From Bacillota bacterium (GTDB taxonomy: Bacteria; Bacillota; Dethiobacteria; DTU022): DNA of 64,000 nt. The DNA lies in assembly GCA_033549065.1 (NCBI GenBank), contig JAWSUE010000003.1, positions 1 through 64,000 of the forward strand, read 5' to 3'. Shown here one piece after another: positions 46,777-55,980 of the stretch. The notes beneath the pieces are model-generated. The model did no database searches. It had not been told where the DNA came from and worked only from the letters and a program-made list of their open reading frames with translations. The position numbers and the translations under genes were made by a program. Position 1 is the first letter of the stretch. Each line of letters opens with the position of its first letter.

Positions 46777-47943
46777 CTACTGGCGTGAATGATAAGTGGG
46801 TGATATATTACGCAATCTCTCAACAATCAATGGTATTTTTTCCAGCGTATAATCCAGATCGGCATCACTATTGCCCAAACCTAAGGTAAATCGAACAGAT
46901 CCATGAGCTGTTGGATGATCAAGACCGATCGCTTTTAAAACATGTGAAGGTTCCAGGGAACCGGAAGAACAGGCAGAACCACTCGAAGCGGCTATACCTT
47001 CCAGATCAAGGCTTAACAAAACAGATTCTCCTTCGATATGCCTGAAACTGACGTTGATATTTCCCGGCAAGCGTTCTTCCGGGTGGCCGTTCAAGATAAC
47101 ATCATCAATTTTTAATAGTCCGGCTATCAATCTATCTCTCAGTTTTTCTGTAGCCGCTCTCTTCGTGGGGATTTCGGCAACTGAAAGTTCAACTGCTTTA
47201 CCCAGTCCCACTATACCGGGCACATTTTCAGTTCCCGGCCTTAATTTTCGTTCCTGGCCGCCTCCCCGGTAAAGCGGGGTTATTTTTGTACCCCGGCGGA
47301 TATAGAGCGCTCCCACACCCTTGGGCCCGTTAAATTTATGCGCCGATAAAGAAAGGGCGTCAATATTAAGATCGTTTACATCCAATGGAAGCTGACCGAC
47401 AACCTGAACCGCATCGGTGTGAAACAGGATTCCTTTGGATTTTGCGATTAGCCCGATCTCACTAACCGGTTGCAGTGTGCCGATCTCATTATTCGCAGCC
47501 ATGATTGATATAAGAAAAGTGTCGGAGGTGATCGCTTTTTCTACATCTGCGGGGCTAACCCGACCATAACGATCAACAGGCAGGTAGGTTACCCGGTGTC
47601 CTCTCTTTTCAAGATCCTGACATACATCAAAGACTGCATGATGTTCAATGCCGGTCGTGATGATATGCCCTGCAGAGGCTCTTTTCTCAGCAGATCCATA
47701 AAGAACCAGATTATTTGACTCCGTGCCCCCTGAAGTAAAATAAATTTCTTCGGGTTTCGCACCCAGGGCAGCAGCGGTTTTTTGACGAGCTTCTTCAACC
47801 GCCCGGCGCACTTCTCTTCCGGGAGCATGAAGGCTTGACGGATTTCCATAATATTCATTGAAATACGGGAGCATGGCTTTTAGCACCTCTTCACGAACCG
47901 GTGTTGTTGCTCCATGGTCCATATAAATCAGTTTTTTTGTCAT
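46777..47943 (-). CDS. iscS: Cysteine desulfurase (IscS/NifS)
   Basis: A 388-residue PLP enzyme that takes sulfur from cysteine for Fe-S clusters and tRNA thiolation. The PLP lysine is in S-A-H-K-F-N-G-P-K-G near residue 202, and the active-site Cys in S-G-S-A-C-S-S-G-S-L-E-P near 325. It starts one base after the iscR stop, with AAGGGA upstream. It could also process selenocysteine, but that is not shown by sequence. Confidence 0.96.
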   Translation of the reverse strand: MTKKLIYMDHGATTPVREEVLKAMLPYFNEYYGNPSSLHAPGREVRRAVEEARQKTAAALGAKPEEIYFTSGGTESNNLVLYGSAEKRASAGHIITTGIEHHAVFDVCQDLEKRGHRVTYLPVDRYGRVSPADVEKAITSDTFLISIMAANNEIGTLQPVSEIGLIAKSKGILFHTDAVQVVGQLPLDVNDLNIDALSLSAHKFNGPKGVGALYIRRGTKITPLYRGGGQERKLRPGTENVPGIVGLGKAVELSVAEIPTKRAATEKLRDRLIAGLLKIDDVILNGHPEERLPGNINVSFRHIEGESVLLSLDLEGIAASSGSACSSGSLEPSHVLKAIGLDHPTAHGSVRFTLGLGNSDADLDYTLEKIPLIVERLRNISPTYHSRQ

Positions 47944-47944
47944 C

Positions 47945-48391
47945 TTATTCGTCCTTCCCTTCTATCCGGTTTGCTGATGATTTATCGTCGATCAACTCAT
48001 TTAAGGTCACTTCATCAAGTACATCATTTATTTTATCGCGTAATTTTTCCCATACCTGCCTGGTCAGGCATCCGGTTTTACGATGACAGCAGGGATCGGA
48101 ATTATCATCGGCAAGACAGTTGACCGGGGTTATGGGACCTTCAACCGCGCGGACAATATCGCCGACCCTGATTTCCGAAGGCGGTCTGGAAAGCATGTAA
48201 CCGCCATGGACACCCCGGACGCTTGACACTAATCGTGCTTTTCTCAAGTCAGGGAAAATTTGTTCGAGAAATTTGAGGGAAATCCGCTCCTGGCCAGCTA
48301 TCTCTCGCAATGGAACTGGATCTGAAAGGTAGTGGAAAGCTAATACCGCCATGGCCCGGACACCATATTCTACTCTGGCTGATAGTTTCAT
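47945..48391 (-). CDS. iscR: Rrf2-family Fe-S regulator (IscR type)
   Basis: A 148-residue winged-helix regulator. The N-terminus M-K-L-S-A-R-V-E-Y-G-V-R-A-M and recognition region G-V-H-G-G-Y-M-L-S are typical of Rrf2 proteins. Three cluster-ligand candidates lie in C-L-A-D-D-N-S-D-P-C-C-H-R-K-T-G-C. It probably senses Fe-S status and represses its own iscRSU operon; a palindrome sits inside its promoter. Confidence 0.92.
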   Translation of the reverse strand: MKLSARVEYGVRAMAVLAFHYLSDPVPLREIAGQERISLKFLEQIFPDLRKARLVSSVRGVHGGYMLSRPPSEIRVGDIVRAVEGPITPVNCLADDNSDPCCHRKTGCLTRQVWEKLRDKINDVLDEVTLNELIDDKSSANRIEGKDE

Positions 48392-48450
48392 GGTGATTGA
48401 TATAGCTCCTTATAAATTCCGACTAAAAAACTCGGGATTATCCAAAAAAA

Positions 48451-48479
48451 AGAATAACACCGGAGAACTCCGGTGTCAA
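48451..48479 (-). promoter_or_regulatory. iscR promoter with perfect palindrome between -35 and -10
   Basis: On the minus strand TTGACA (48479-48474), a 17-bp spacer, then TATTCT (48456-48451). A perfect 20-bp palindrome with half-site ACACCGGAG occupies 48457-48476, filling the whole spacer and part of the -35 box. It is a strong candidate IscR operator. The same palindrome followed by TATTCTTTTTTTTT also looks like a second terminator for the cold-shock gene, so it may do both. Confidence 0.6.
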
Positions 48480-48483
48480 CAGG

Positions 48484-48517
48484 TAATTAAAATAAAAGCC
48501 GGCAATAACTGCCGGCT
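48484..48517 (-). terminator. Terminator of the cold-shock gene
   Basis: On the minus strand AGCCGGCA (48517-48510) pairs with TGCCGGCT (48504-48497), followed by TTTATTTTAATTA. It lies 50 bp after the csp stop. Confidence 0.8.
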
Positions 48518-48566
48518 GATAAAATCAAACGTATTTAAGTTTATAACTATGGTCAAGCCGGAAAGA

Positions 48567-48764
48567 TTATATCTTAACCACGTTTGCCGCCTGCGGCCCG
48601 CGGTTTCCTTCGACTATTTCGAATTCAACAGCCTGGCCTTCCTCTAATGTTTTGAACCCTTCTTCCTGAATCTCCGAATAGTGAACGAAAACATCTTTAC
48701 CTTCTTCGACTTCGATGAAGCCGTACCCCTTTTCGGGGTTAAACCATTTGACCTTACCCTGCAT
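48567..48764 (-). CDS. Cold-shock protein (CspA family)
   Basis: A 65-residue OB-fold RNA chaperone. RNP1-like K-G-Y-G-F-I and RNP2-like V-F-V-H-Y motifs are present, with the N-terminus G-K-V-K-W-F-N. AGGAGG lies 10 nt before the ATG. A palindromic hairpin CCCTGAAAATCAGGG at 48788-48802 in the leader may shape its cold response. Monocistronic. Confidence 0.97.
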   Translation of the reverse strand: MQGKVKWFNPEKGYGFIEVEEGKDVFVHYSEIQEEGFKTLEEGQAVEFEIVEGNRGPQAANVVKI

Positions 48765-48883
48765 TAAAAAACAACCTCCTAAAATGACCCTGAAAATCAG
48801 GGCGTAATTTCGATATCACATTACCATAACCTAGTATAAAAAGCAAGGTATTTAATGAATTTTCAATGTGCGTTAAAATAGTT

Positions 48884-48889
48884 TATAAT
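48884..48889 (+). promoter_or_regulatory. -10 element upstream of acpS
   Basis: A perfect TATAAT at 48884-48889, with a poor -35 (TTTCAA at 48861-48866, 17-bp spacer). Transcription would start near 48896, leaving a short leader before the TTG at 48924. Confidence 0.45.
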
Positions 48890-48923
48890 CTTCAATAAAC
48901 GGGCATTACTGGGAGTGAATTCT

Positions 48924-49319
48924 TTGTTGGCAGGTATTGGGGTGGATCTGATCTCTATTGACCGTATTGAGAAAGTATACAGCCGGTATGGTGAAAAATT
49001 TCTAAAGAGGATCTTTACCACAAGAGAGATAGAAATCTTCATGCACCGCGGAGCAAGGATCTCCACTCTCGCGGCCTGTTTCGCAGCAAAGGAAGCGGTT
49101 CTCAAAGCCCTTGGCTGTGGTATAGGACCGGCAGAACTGAATGAAGTTGAAATTATAACATCCTCCGGTCATCAGCCTGAAGTTAATTTGCTGGGGAAAG
49201 CCCATGTAATAGCTCAAGAGAAAGGTATTAACCAGGTTGCTCTTTCACTTACCCATGAACCGCCTTTCGCCTGTGCTTTTGCTGTCGCTGTCAGCGCTTA
49301 TCCCCGCGGGTTAAATTAA
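48924..49319 (+). CDS. acpS: Holo-[acyl-carrier-protein] synthase
   Basis: A protein of about 131 residues that transfers 4'-phosphopantetheine from CoA to acyl carrier protein. The start G-I-G-V-D-L-I-S-I-D carries the Mg2+-binding Asp, and F-A-A-K-E-A-V-L-K-A-L-G holds the catalytic Glu/Lys. The TTG at 48924 is preferred because GGGAG lies 8 nt upstream and the product then begins just before G-I-G-V-D, as in the family. A GTG at 48915 is the alternative. Its 3' end overlaps the convergent aconitase gene by 29 bp. Confidence 0.92.
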   Translation: MLAGIGVDLISIDRIEKVYSRYGEKFLKRIFTTREIEIFMHRGARISTLAACFAAKEAVLKALGCGIGPAELNEVEIITSSGHQPEVNLLGKAHVIAQEKGINQVALSLTHEPPFACAFAVAVSAYPRGLN

Positions 49320-51219
49320 GCAGCCCTCCAACCCTGATTATCTCGATCTGTCTTTCTGATAAATTGTGACCGATTTCTATTTCAGAACCGCTTTCTGCCC
49401 TGATGATTACCGTGTTGCCCCCCGATAGCTGAGCATAAACATCATCGATAACCAGCAGGTCGCCGATATTAAATCTTTCATGATCACCGGGATTCTTGAA
49501 GACCAGGGGGATAATACCGTAATTGACCAGATTGGAGTGATGGATCCTGGCAAAAGACTTGGCCACTACCGCTTTTACTCCCAGGAACATGGGGGCCAGG
49601 GCAGCATGTTCCCGACTTGAGCCCTGCCCGTAATTATCCCCGGCAATGATAATACTGCTTTTAAATTCTTTTGCCCGATCAGTAAAGCTGCTGTCCAGAG
49701 CGTCAAATACATATTCACTGAGCGCCTGTATGTTTGATCTCAGCGGCAGTACTTTCGAACCTCCCGGGGTAATATCGTCGGTTGTGATGTTGTCTCCCAC
49801 AATCAAAGCTACCCTGACCTTCAAATTTTCCGGTAAAGGTTTGTTTAACGGTAGCGGTTTTATATTTGGACCACGAAGCACTTCAACCGGTGGGTCATTC
49901 TCTTTTCTTGGAGGGATTAACATCCGATCATCGATGACCGGGGGTGATTCATCAGGCAGATCAGGATAGGAACCGATCTCGCGGGGATCAGTTAAAAAAC
50001 CTTTAAGTGCTGCAACAGCGGCAACAGCAGGTCCGGCAAGATATACTTGTGCATCTGCCGTTCCGCTCCGTCCACGAAAATTACGATTAAATGTTCGAAC
50101 AGAAACTCCCCCTGATGAAGGAGCCTGGCCCATGCCGATACAGGGACCGCATGCTGATTCCAGAATTCTTGCCCCTGAAGATACCAGTTTTTCCATTACC
50201 CCTTCCCGGGCTAAAGTTAAGTAAGTCTGCCTAGAGCCGGGCGAGACAACTAAGCTAACCCCTGGATGTATAACATTATCACCCATGATTGCTGCCAAAA
50301 GTCGGAGGTCGCTGTACGAACCGTTGGTACAACTCCCGACAGCAACTTGATCAACTGCTATCGGCTCAACCTCACTAATTTTTTTCACCGCGTCGGGGCT
50401 GTGCGGAATGGCAACAAGCGGTTCAAGACTGCTTAAATCGATCGTTATTTCTTCATCGTAATGTGCTCCCGATTCAGGAGCAAGCGGTTTCCAAACTTCT
50501 TCCCTGCCCTGCTTTCTTAAGAAATCCAGGGTGACCTCATCACTGGGAAATATGGAGGATGTTGCCCCCAGTTCAGCTCCCATATTGGTGATTGTAGATC
50601 TGTCACGAACCGACAAATGGTCAATACCGGGACCACCATATTCGATTACTTTGCCCACGCCACCTTTAACAGAAAGCCGTCGAAGCAGCTCCAGGATAAT
50701 ATCTTTCGCCCCGACCCAGGAGGGCAGTTCTCCAACCAGGTTTACTTTGATTACTTTTGGTAAAGATAGATAAAATGGTCCACCGGCCATAGCCACGGCA
50801 ACATCAAGCCCCCCGGCTCCGATTCCCAGCATACCCAGTCCCCCCGCCGTGGGAGTATGACTGTCCGAGCCGAGCAGGGTTTTACCGGGGACACCAAATC
50901 TTTCCAGGTGAACCTGGTGGCAAATGCCGTTTCCAGGCCTGGAAAACCAGATCCCGTAATTGGCGGCAACCGATTGAAGATAGCGATGGTCGTCTGCATT
51001 TTCAAACCCGCTCTGCAGAGTATTATGATCTATATAGCTTACCGACAACTCGGTACGGACCTTATCAAGTCCCATCGATTCAAGCTGAAGATATGCTATT
51101 GTTCCGGTTGCATCCTGAGTTAAAGTTTGATCAACGCGGATACCGATTTCACCTTCACCGCTGAAATCTCCGGAAACGAGATGCTCTTTGATGATTTTGA
51201 AAACCAGGTTGTCGGCCAT
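49291..51219 (-). CDS. Aconitate hydratase (monomeric aconitase/homoaconitase-like)
   Basis: A 642-residue Fe-S hydratase interconverting citrate and isocitrate. Cluster ligands appear as G-S-C-T-N-G-S near residue 300 and A-C-G-P-C-I-G-M-G further on. The swivel domain has D-N-I-T-T-D-D-I-T-P and Y-G-Q-G-S-S-R-E-H-A. The length and the single-chain order match the mitochondrial/clostridial type. Other hydroxyacid substrates cannot be fully excluded. It ends inside the acpS 3' end on the opposite strand. Confidence 0.88.
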   Translation of the reverse strand: MADNLVFKIIKEHLVSGDFSGEGEIGIRVDQTLTQDATGTIAYLQLESMGLDKVRTELSVSYIDHNTLQSGFENADDHRYLQSVAANYGIWFSRPGNGICHQVHLERFGVPGKTLLGSDSHTPTAGGLGMLGIGAGGLDVAVAMAGGPFYLSLPKVIKVNLVGELPSWVGAKDIILELLRRLSVKGGVGKVIEYGGPGIDHLSVRDRSTITNMGAELGATSSIFPSDEVTLDFLRKQGREEVWKPLAPESGAHYDEEITIDLSSLEPLVAIPHSPDAVKKISEVEPIAVDQVAVGSCTNGSYSDLRLLAAIMGDNVIHPGVSLVVSPGSRQTYLTLAREGVMEKLVSSGARILESACGPCIGMGQAPSSGGVSVRTFNRNFRGRSGTADAQVYLAGPAVAAVAALKGFLTDPREIGSYPDLPDESPPVIDDRMLIPPRKENDPPVEVLRGPNIKPLPLNKPLPENLKVRVALIVGDNITTDDITPGGSKVLPLRSNIQALSEYVFDALDSSFTDRAKEFKSSIIIAGDNYGQGSSREHAALAPMFLGVKAVVAKSFARIHHSNLVNYGIIPLVFKNPGDHERFNIGDLLVIDDVYAQLSGGNTVIIRAESGSEIEIGHNLSERQIEIIRVGGLLNLTRGDKR

Positions 51220-51245
51220 TTTGAAAACCTCCAGATGTTGAATGA

Positions 51246-52460
51246 TTAATCTTGGTTAAGAAAATAATCCATTAAGCGGAAACCTTCCCTGATATGTACT
51301 CCCGTATTGGCCGCGCTCTCTTCATCAAAACTATTCTCAGGATTTGAATCCTTCTTATTACTGCGGAATATTACAAAGGGAACGGGTTCCCTGGTGTGGG
51401 TTCCCAGGGCAAGTGGGGTGGCATGATCGGTAACTAACAATATACTAAAGTCATTTCCTTTAAATTCAAGCGCTTCCCTGAGCACTTTCAAAACCTCATT
51501 ATCAATCAGTTCAATAGCTTTAATCTTATTTTCAGCTTCAAAACGATGGGAGCATTCATCGGGGGCTTCAATATGCAGGTAAACAAAGTCGGTACCGTTA
51601 TCGAAGGCTTTTAAAGCAGCCTCAACTTTTCCCCTGTAGTTTGTGTCAATATAGCCGGTTGCCCCTTCAACAGCAACCGGTTTCAATCCTGCAAAAAGGC
51701 CGATCCCTTTAACAAGGTCCACAGCAGATATTACTTTTCCATACAGCCCATATTTATCAAAGAATGAAGGCAGTAAAGGTTTCTTTCCGTTACCCCAGAT
51801 CCAGATCGAATTGGCCGGGTTGAAGCCTCTTTCAACACGGCTCTTATTGATCGGATGTCCGGCCAGCAGTTCGTAGCTTTGCTGCATCATCTTCACAACT
51901 GCCGGCCCTTCGGGACCTGAAGGCAGGTAAGAGCCGATCTTCTTTCCGCTAATATCATGGGGTGGAGTTACATCCCACTGATCAGGCCCACCATGCCAAA
52001 CCATTATATGCCTGTATCGAAACCCTGTATGAAAATCAATTTCGCCAGTGCCGAGTTCTTTACTGACCAGACTGATCAGCTGATCAGCTTCCTCCGTTGA
52101 TATTTCTCCGGAGCAGTAATCAGTCATTACTTTTTCACTGTATGGTTCATCATCTGATAGTGTTACAAGGTTACAGCGAAATGATACATCTTCCGGACTC
52201 AGGTTTATTCCCAGGCTTGATGCTTCAAAAGGCGAACGACCGGTATAATACTTTAACGGGTCATAACCCATTACGGATAGATTGGCAGTATCGCTTCCCG
52301 GAGGAAGACCTTCCGGGATAGTCTGGCAGAGACCGAGGGTGCCCTCCCTGGCCAGAAGGTCAAAATTTGGGGTCCGTGCAAACTGTAAAGCGCTCAGACC
52401 ATTAAATTTTTCATGCGGGTAATCAGCCATACCGTCACCGACCAAAACAAGAAATTTCAA
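51246..52460 (-). CDS. Cofactor-independent phosphoglycerate mutase, archaeal type
   Basis: A 404-residue metal-dependent mutase (ApgM) of the alkaline-phosphatase superfamily that interconverts 3- and 2-phosphoglycerate. Metal-site motifs include V-G-D-G-M-A-D near the N-terminus, P-G-S-D-T-A-N (usual nucleophile region) and T-D-H-A-T-P. The TTG at 52460 (before K-F-L-V-L-V-G-D-G) is preferred, with AAGGAG 12 nt upstream. The longer GTG start at 52523 would coincide with the predicted transcription start. It may also act in serine/threonine metabolism as a homoserine-kinase-like ThrH substitute; it diverges from thrC. Confidence 0.85.
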   Translation of the reverse strand: MKFLVLVGDGMADYPHEKFNGLSALQFARTPNFDLLAREGTLGLCQTIPEGLPPGSDTANLSVMGYDPLKYYTGRSPFEASSLGINLSPEDVSFRCNLVTLSDDEPYSEKVMTDYCSGEISTEEADQLISLVSKELGTGEIDFHTGFRYRHIMVWHGGPDQWDVTPPHDISGKKIGSYLPSGPEGPAVVKMMQQSYELLAGHPINKSRVERGFNPANSIWIWGNGKKPLLPSFFDKYGLYGKVISAVDLVKGIGLFAGLKPVAVEGATGYIDTNYRGKVEAALKAFDNGTDFVYLHIEAPDECSHRFEAENKIKAIELIDNEVLKVLREALEFKGNDFSILLVTDHATPLALGTHTREPVPFVIFRSNKKDSNPENSFDEESAANTGVHIREGFRLMDYFLNQD

Positions 52461-52525
52461 GTCCTGCTCACACTCCTTGAAAAATATTGATGGATTTATG
52501 TAGATAATCGTGGATAGTTTCACTG

Positions 52526-52554
52526 AAAATACCTTTTATCGGGATTTTTGTCAA
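52526..52554 (-). promoter_or_regulatory. Promoter of the phosphoglycerate mutase-aconitase pair
   Basis: On the minus strand TTGACA (52554-52549), a 17-bp spacer, then TATTTT (52531-52526). It predicts a transcript starting near 52519, which favours the TTG start at 52460. Confidence 0.7.
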
Positions 52555-52636
52555 GTATGAAAGTCGCCTATAAAGGATTTCACCTCCTTTTCGACGAATT
52601 GAAGCAACCTGTATTTAACAAGATCGAGGTGGGATA

Positions 52637-54136
52637 ATGAATTACAAAAGTACCAGGGGAAGCACCAGTAATATCGGTTCTGCAGAAGCAATAATCAGGG
52701 GACTTGCCCCTGACGGAGGCCTTTTCGTGCCTGCCGAAAATTTGTTTCCTTTTGATCTGGAAAAAATCTATACCAGAGATTATCAAACTCTGGCCAAGAC
52801 AATATTTAATAGATTTCTTACGGATTTCAATTCAACGGACCTGGAAAATGCTATCAGCGGGGCATACGAAAGAAATAATTTTACCCACTATGACATTACA
52901 CCCATTAAAAAAGTAAGCGATAATCTATTTTACCTTGAACTCTGGCACGGCCCTACCTGTGCATTCAAAGATATAGCCCTGCAGGTGCTGCCCTATCTGT
53001 TACACTCAGCCTTAAAAGTAACCGGAACAGAAAAAGAAATTGTAATTCTGACAGCTACTTCGGGAGATACTGGCAAATCGGCGCTTGAAGGATTTCGTGA
53101 TAAGCCCGGAGTGAAAATATTAGTTTATTATCCCCAAAATGGTGTCAGCGAAATACAGAAACTGCAGATGACTACCCAGGAAGGCAGTAACCTGAGCGTG
53201 GCAGCCGTCCGGGGTAATTTCGACGACACCCAGAAAGGCGTAAAGGAAATTTTTAACAATGCTGAACTGGCAGATTTCCTGTACAATCAGGGATACAGCT
53301 TATCATCTGCCAATTCAATTAACTGGGGGAGGCTGCTGCCCCAGATAGTTTATTATTTCTATGCCTATTTTAAATTAATTGCAGAAAAAGAAATAGTGCC
53401 GGGATCAAAAATTAACTTCATCGTTCCCACCGGTAACTTCGGTAATATTCTTGCCGGATATTACGCCAGGCAGCTTGGCTTACCGGTAAACCGCTTAATA
53501 TGTGCTTCAAACAGAAATAATGTATTGTCAGAGTTTATCAATACAGGAAGCTATATGAGCAACCGGCCCTTGTACCAGACAAATTCCCCCTCAATGGATA
53601 TTCTGGTTTCAAGCAACCTGGAGAGACTGCTTTTTGAGCTTGCTGAACATGAAAGCGATCGGATCAATCGCTGGATGAACGATTTAAAGATCAAAGGTGA
53701 ATATAAAATTGATTCAAAAATGTTGAGCAGACTGCAGGAACTTTTCTGGTCCGATTTTGCCGATGATGCAGAATCACTGGCAGAAATTGCCATTACCTAT
53801 CGCGATCATAACTACCTTATAGACACTCATACCGCAGTTGCCACTTCAGTATACAGAAAGTACCATATCAAGGAAGCAGATTCTGCTCCCGCGGTGATTC
53901 TTTCAACGGCCAGCCCGTTTAAGTTTACCGGCAGCGTTGTTGAAGCACTCTTTGGAAAAGAAAAATATCATAAATACTCCGAACTGGAACTGGTCTCAAT
54001 TCTGGCCAGTGAAACCGGAACAAGTATACCGGCGAGCCTGAGCAATCTCGGAGATCGGGTAGAAATATATAAGCAGGTGATCACCCCAAACGAGATGAAT
54101 GACCACCTGCTCGAATTCCTTAAGTTACAAGTTTAA
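52637..54136 (+). CDS. thrC: Threonine synthase
   Basis: A 499-residue PLP enzyme of the longer (E. coli/yeast) threonine synthase class, making threonine from O-phosphohomoserine. The N-terminus Y-x-S-T-R-G has the family signature, and the PLP lysine lies in C-A-F-K-D-I-A-L-Q near residue 112. T-S-G-D-T-G-K is at about 137, and the phosphate-binding G-N-F-G-N region is present. ATG with GAGGTGGG. It converges on the bactofilin-like gene with a 2-bp gap. Confidence 0.95.
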   Translation: MNYKSTRGSTSNIGSAEAIIRGLAPDGGLFVPAENLFPFDLEKIYTRDYQTLAKTIFNRFLTDFNSTDLENAISGAYERNNFTHYDITPIKKVSDNLFYLELWHGPTCAFKDIALQVLPYLLHSALKVTGTEKEIVILTATSGDTGKSALEGFRDKPGVKILVYYPQNGVSEIQKLQMTTQEGSNLSVAAVRGNFDDTQKGVKEIFNNAELADFLYNQGYSLSSANSINWGRLLPQIVYYFYAYFKLIAEKEIVPGSKINFIVPTGNFGNILAGYYARQLGLPVNRLICASNRNNVLSEFINTGSYMSNRPLYQTNSPSMDILVSSNLERLLFELAEHESDRINRWMNDLKIKGEYKIDSKMLSRLQELFWSDFADDAESLAEIAITYRDHNYLIDTHTAVATSVYRKYHIKEADSAPAVILSTASPFKFTGSVVEALFGKEKYHKYSELELVSILASETGTSIPASLSNLGDRVEIYKQVITPNEMNDHLLEFLKLQV

Positions 54137-54138
54137 GG

Positions 54139-55506
54139 TTATGCTCCCGGCAGCTCCTGAACAGTTTCAGCCGGATCGGAAGCCCCAAAGCGGGTTACCA
54201 ATGCTGCACCAATAGCCAGGATATAAACGGTCAGGGTTACGAGCCAGCCTAAAATCGGAATCATCCCGATCAATCCGATTATCAAAACCCCGAGGGCAAT
54301 CGCTCCGAGCGAATTGGCATTATCCACTGCTTCATTTCTAATTATACGGCTCCCGATGAGGCCGGTCAGTCCCGTATAACCCAGTATGGCAGCGGCAGCA
54401 AGAAAGAGGATTTCCACAATAATCAACGGTATCCCGATAATTGTAATGGCCAGAAGTATCATAAGCGGTATGGCCAGAACAGCGGCGAGGATTCCCCAGC
54501 CGATTACCGGTCCCGGTTTCACTGTTATCGCGTTACCGGCAGCCCTGACATGTTTCGGGAAAAGAGTTGAGGTTAAAGCTGCAAGCGCAAACATGATCAG
54601 CATGTTGATCACACCCCGGGCTATACTGCTGCCCGAGAAACCCATGAAGGGAAAGGGGAAAAAGACCCAGTCCCGGTTCCTGAACATGTGCGGCATGAAA
54701 TTAGAATCGCGAAAAGCGCGGTTTACAGATTCTTCAACGCGACGCCCGATACTTTCTACAAAATTTTGATCTATCCCATCAAAGCGGTAACCGGTATCTA
54801 CTGAACCGTTTCCGTCAGATTCTTCAAATTCCTGAAGGGTTACTTCTTCAATAATTTCCACCGGACCGGTAACCGAAGTTTTAGAAAGCTTAACAAGTCC
54901 GCGGCCTACTGAGATCTTCCCCGATACCACTGCGTTGGGTCCCAGCTCAACGACTCCCTGTTCGAGGATTACGTCGCCCTCTACAATCCCGGTTATAATA
55001 ACATTACCGGCCTTACTGTTTACATCACCGGCTACTGCTCCGGCAATCTTCAACTCACCAAATCCCGAGCCGATGCTGCCACCAACAGTCCCATCAATAT
55101 TGGTTGCACCCAGGTCGGCAAATACATTCCCGCCAACCGAACCTTTGATCAAGACTTCTCCCATCCGGGTTTTCACGTCTCCGGCAACATTCCCGTTGAT
55201 AACTACCTGGCCCATATTGGTATCAACATTTCCATTAATGTCGCCGTTTATCGTTACCTGCCCCATATTGCTGTTAACATTACCGTTTACAATGCCGTCA
55301 ACAGTTAATTCCCCCAGATTCAGGGTGATATTTCCGTTCACAGTGGTATTGCGGGGTATTTCCAGACTGCCTGCTGCTTTGTTTATATCTTCGTTAATTA
55401 CTGATTCTCCCTGAGCAATAGCTGCAGCGGGAATTAACAAGCTTAAACCAAATACGAATAACGTCACAACCAACATTCTTTTTTTAAATACTTTATTGAA
55501 AATCAT
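54139..55506 (-). CDS. Bactofilin-like secreted/membrane polymer protein
   Basis: A 455-residue protein. The ATG at 55506 is chosen because GGAGGG precedes it and it overlaps the anti-sigma stop (ATGA). A signal peptide (about 1-32) ends A-A-A-I-A-Q-G. A right-handed beta-helix region (about 35-215) follows, built of repeats of the type G-D-I-N-G-N-V-D-T-N-M-G-Q-V, like bactofilins (polymer-forming cytoskeletal domain). The C-terminal third has a membrane helix near 285 and three or more helices at about 340-445. Unlike typical bactofilins it is secreted and membrane-tethered. Last gene of the sigma/anti-sigma operon, so a likely sensor or envelope effector. Confidence 0.75.
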   Translation of the reverse strand: MIFNKVFKKRMLVVTLFVFGLSLLIPAAAIAQGESVINEDINKAAGSLEIPRNTTVNGNITLNLGELTVDGIVNGNVNSNMGQVTINGDINGNVDTNMGQVVINGNVAGDVKTRMGEVLIKGSVGGNVFADLGATNIDGTVGGSIGSGFGELKIAGAVAGDVNSKAGNVIITGIVEGDVILEQGVVELGPNAVVSGKISVGRGLVKLSKTSVTGPVEIIEEVTLQEFEESDGNGSVDTGYRFDGIDQNFVESIGRRVEESVNRAFRDSNFMPHMFRNRDWVFFPFPFMGFSGSSIARGVINMLIMFALAALTSTLFPKHVRAAGNAITVKPGPVIGWGILAAVLAIPLMILLAITIIGIPLIIVEILFLAAAAILGYTGLTGLIGSRIIRNEAVDNANSLGAIALGVLIIGLIGMIPILGWLVTLTVYILAIGAALVTRFGASDPAETVQELPGA

Positions 55507-55976
55507 TTCAATCCCTCCACTAATTTTAACCTGTTTAATATTAATATTTCGAGTCCTACCAGGGCTGCCGTGATCAGGACAAGCCATAATGGTCCGAGGC
55601 TTTGCCCAAGGTAGAAAAGGCCGAGGAAAGCGTCTATAAATACTGTAAACTGGCGGGTAATACCGACTGATAACCACCACTCGAGGTACCCCGGATTCAG
55701 GAAATAAGCGCTGATAATGGCCAGGCCGAATATAACTGCGGCCACAATCGCGGCTGGAAAGGGTTTGGGATTAATTCTTGCCGATAAGATTTCAAAGAAG
55801 TTATCGGGCAGTTTATCTGCACAGTTTAACCTGTCTGCCTCAACTGATAGCTGAAGCATCTCAAGCCGGGTCTGCCGGCAGGATGGGCAAATTTCAATAT
55901 GATTCAGAACAAGTTCGTCTGTGCATTCCCCATCAACAATAGATTGGATAACCAGTATGTCCGGACAATTTTTCAT
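55503..55976 (-). CDS. Anti-sigma factor with zinc-finger domain
   Basis: A 157-residue protein. The N-terminal cytoplasmic ZAS-type motif is H-I-E-I-C-P-S-C (about 26-33). Two or three hydrophobic helices follow (about 75-97, 108-125, 128-148). It should hold the upstream ECF sigma factor inactive at the membrane. It lies 4 bp after the sigma gene and overlaps the next gene. Confidence 0.8.
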   Translation of the reverse strand: MKNCPDILVIQSIVDGECTDELVLNHIEICPSCRQTRLEMLQLSVEADRLNCADKLPDNFFEILSARINPKPFPAAIVAAVIFGLAIISAYFLNPGYLEWWLSVGITRQFTVFIDAFLGLFYLGQSLGPLWLVLITAALVGLEILILNRLKLVEGLK

Positions 55977-55980
55977 CTTG

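Noticed and set aside
48457-48476. iscR palindrome as only a terminator
   Set aside because: The 2-nt centre makes a weak hairpin, and it sits precisely between -35 and -10 boxes, so an operator role must be kept open.
54935-55414. 159-residue frame opposite the bactofilin-like repeats
   Set aside because: Its Pro/Thr/Ser-rich repeats are the mirror of the beta-helix repeats on the other strand.
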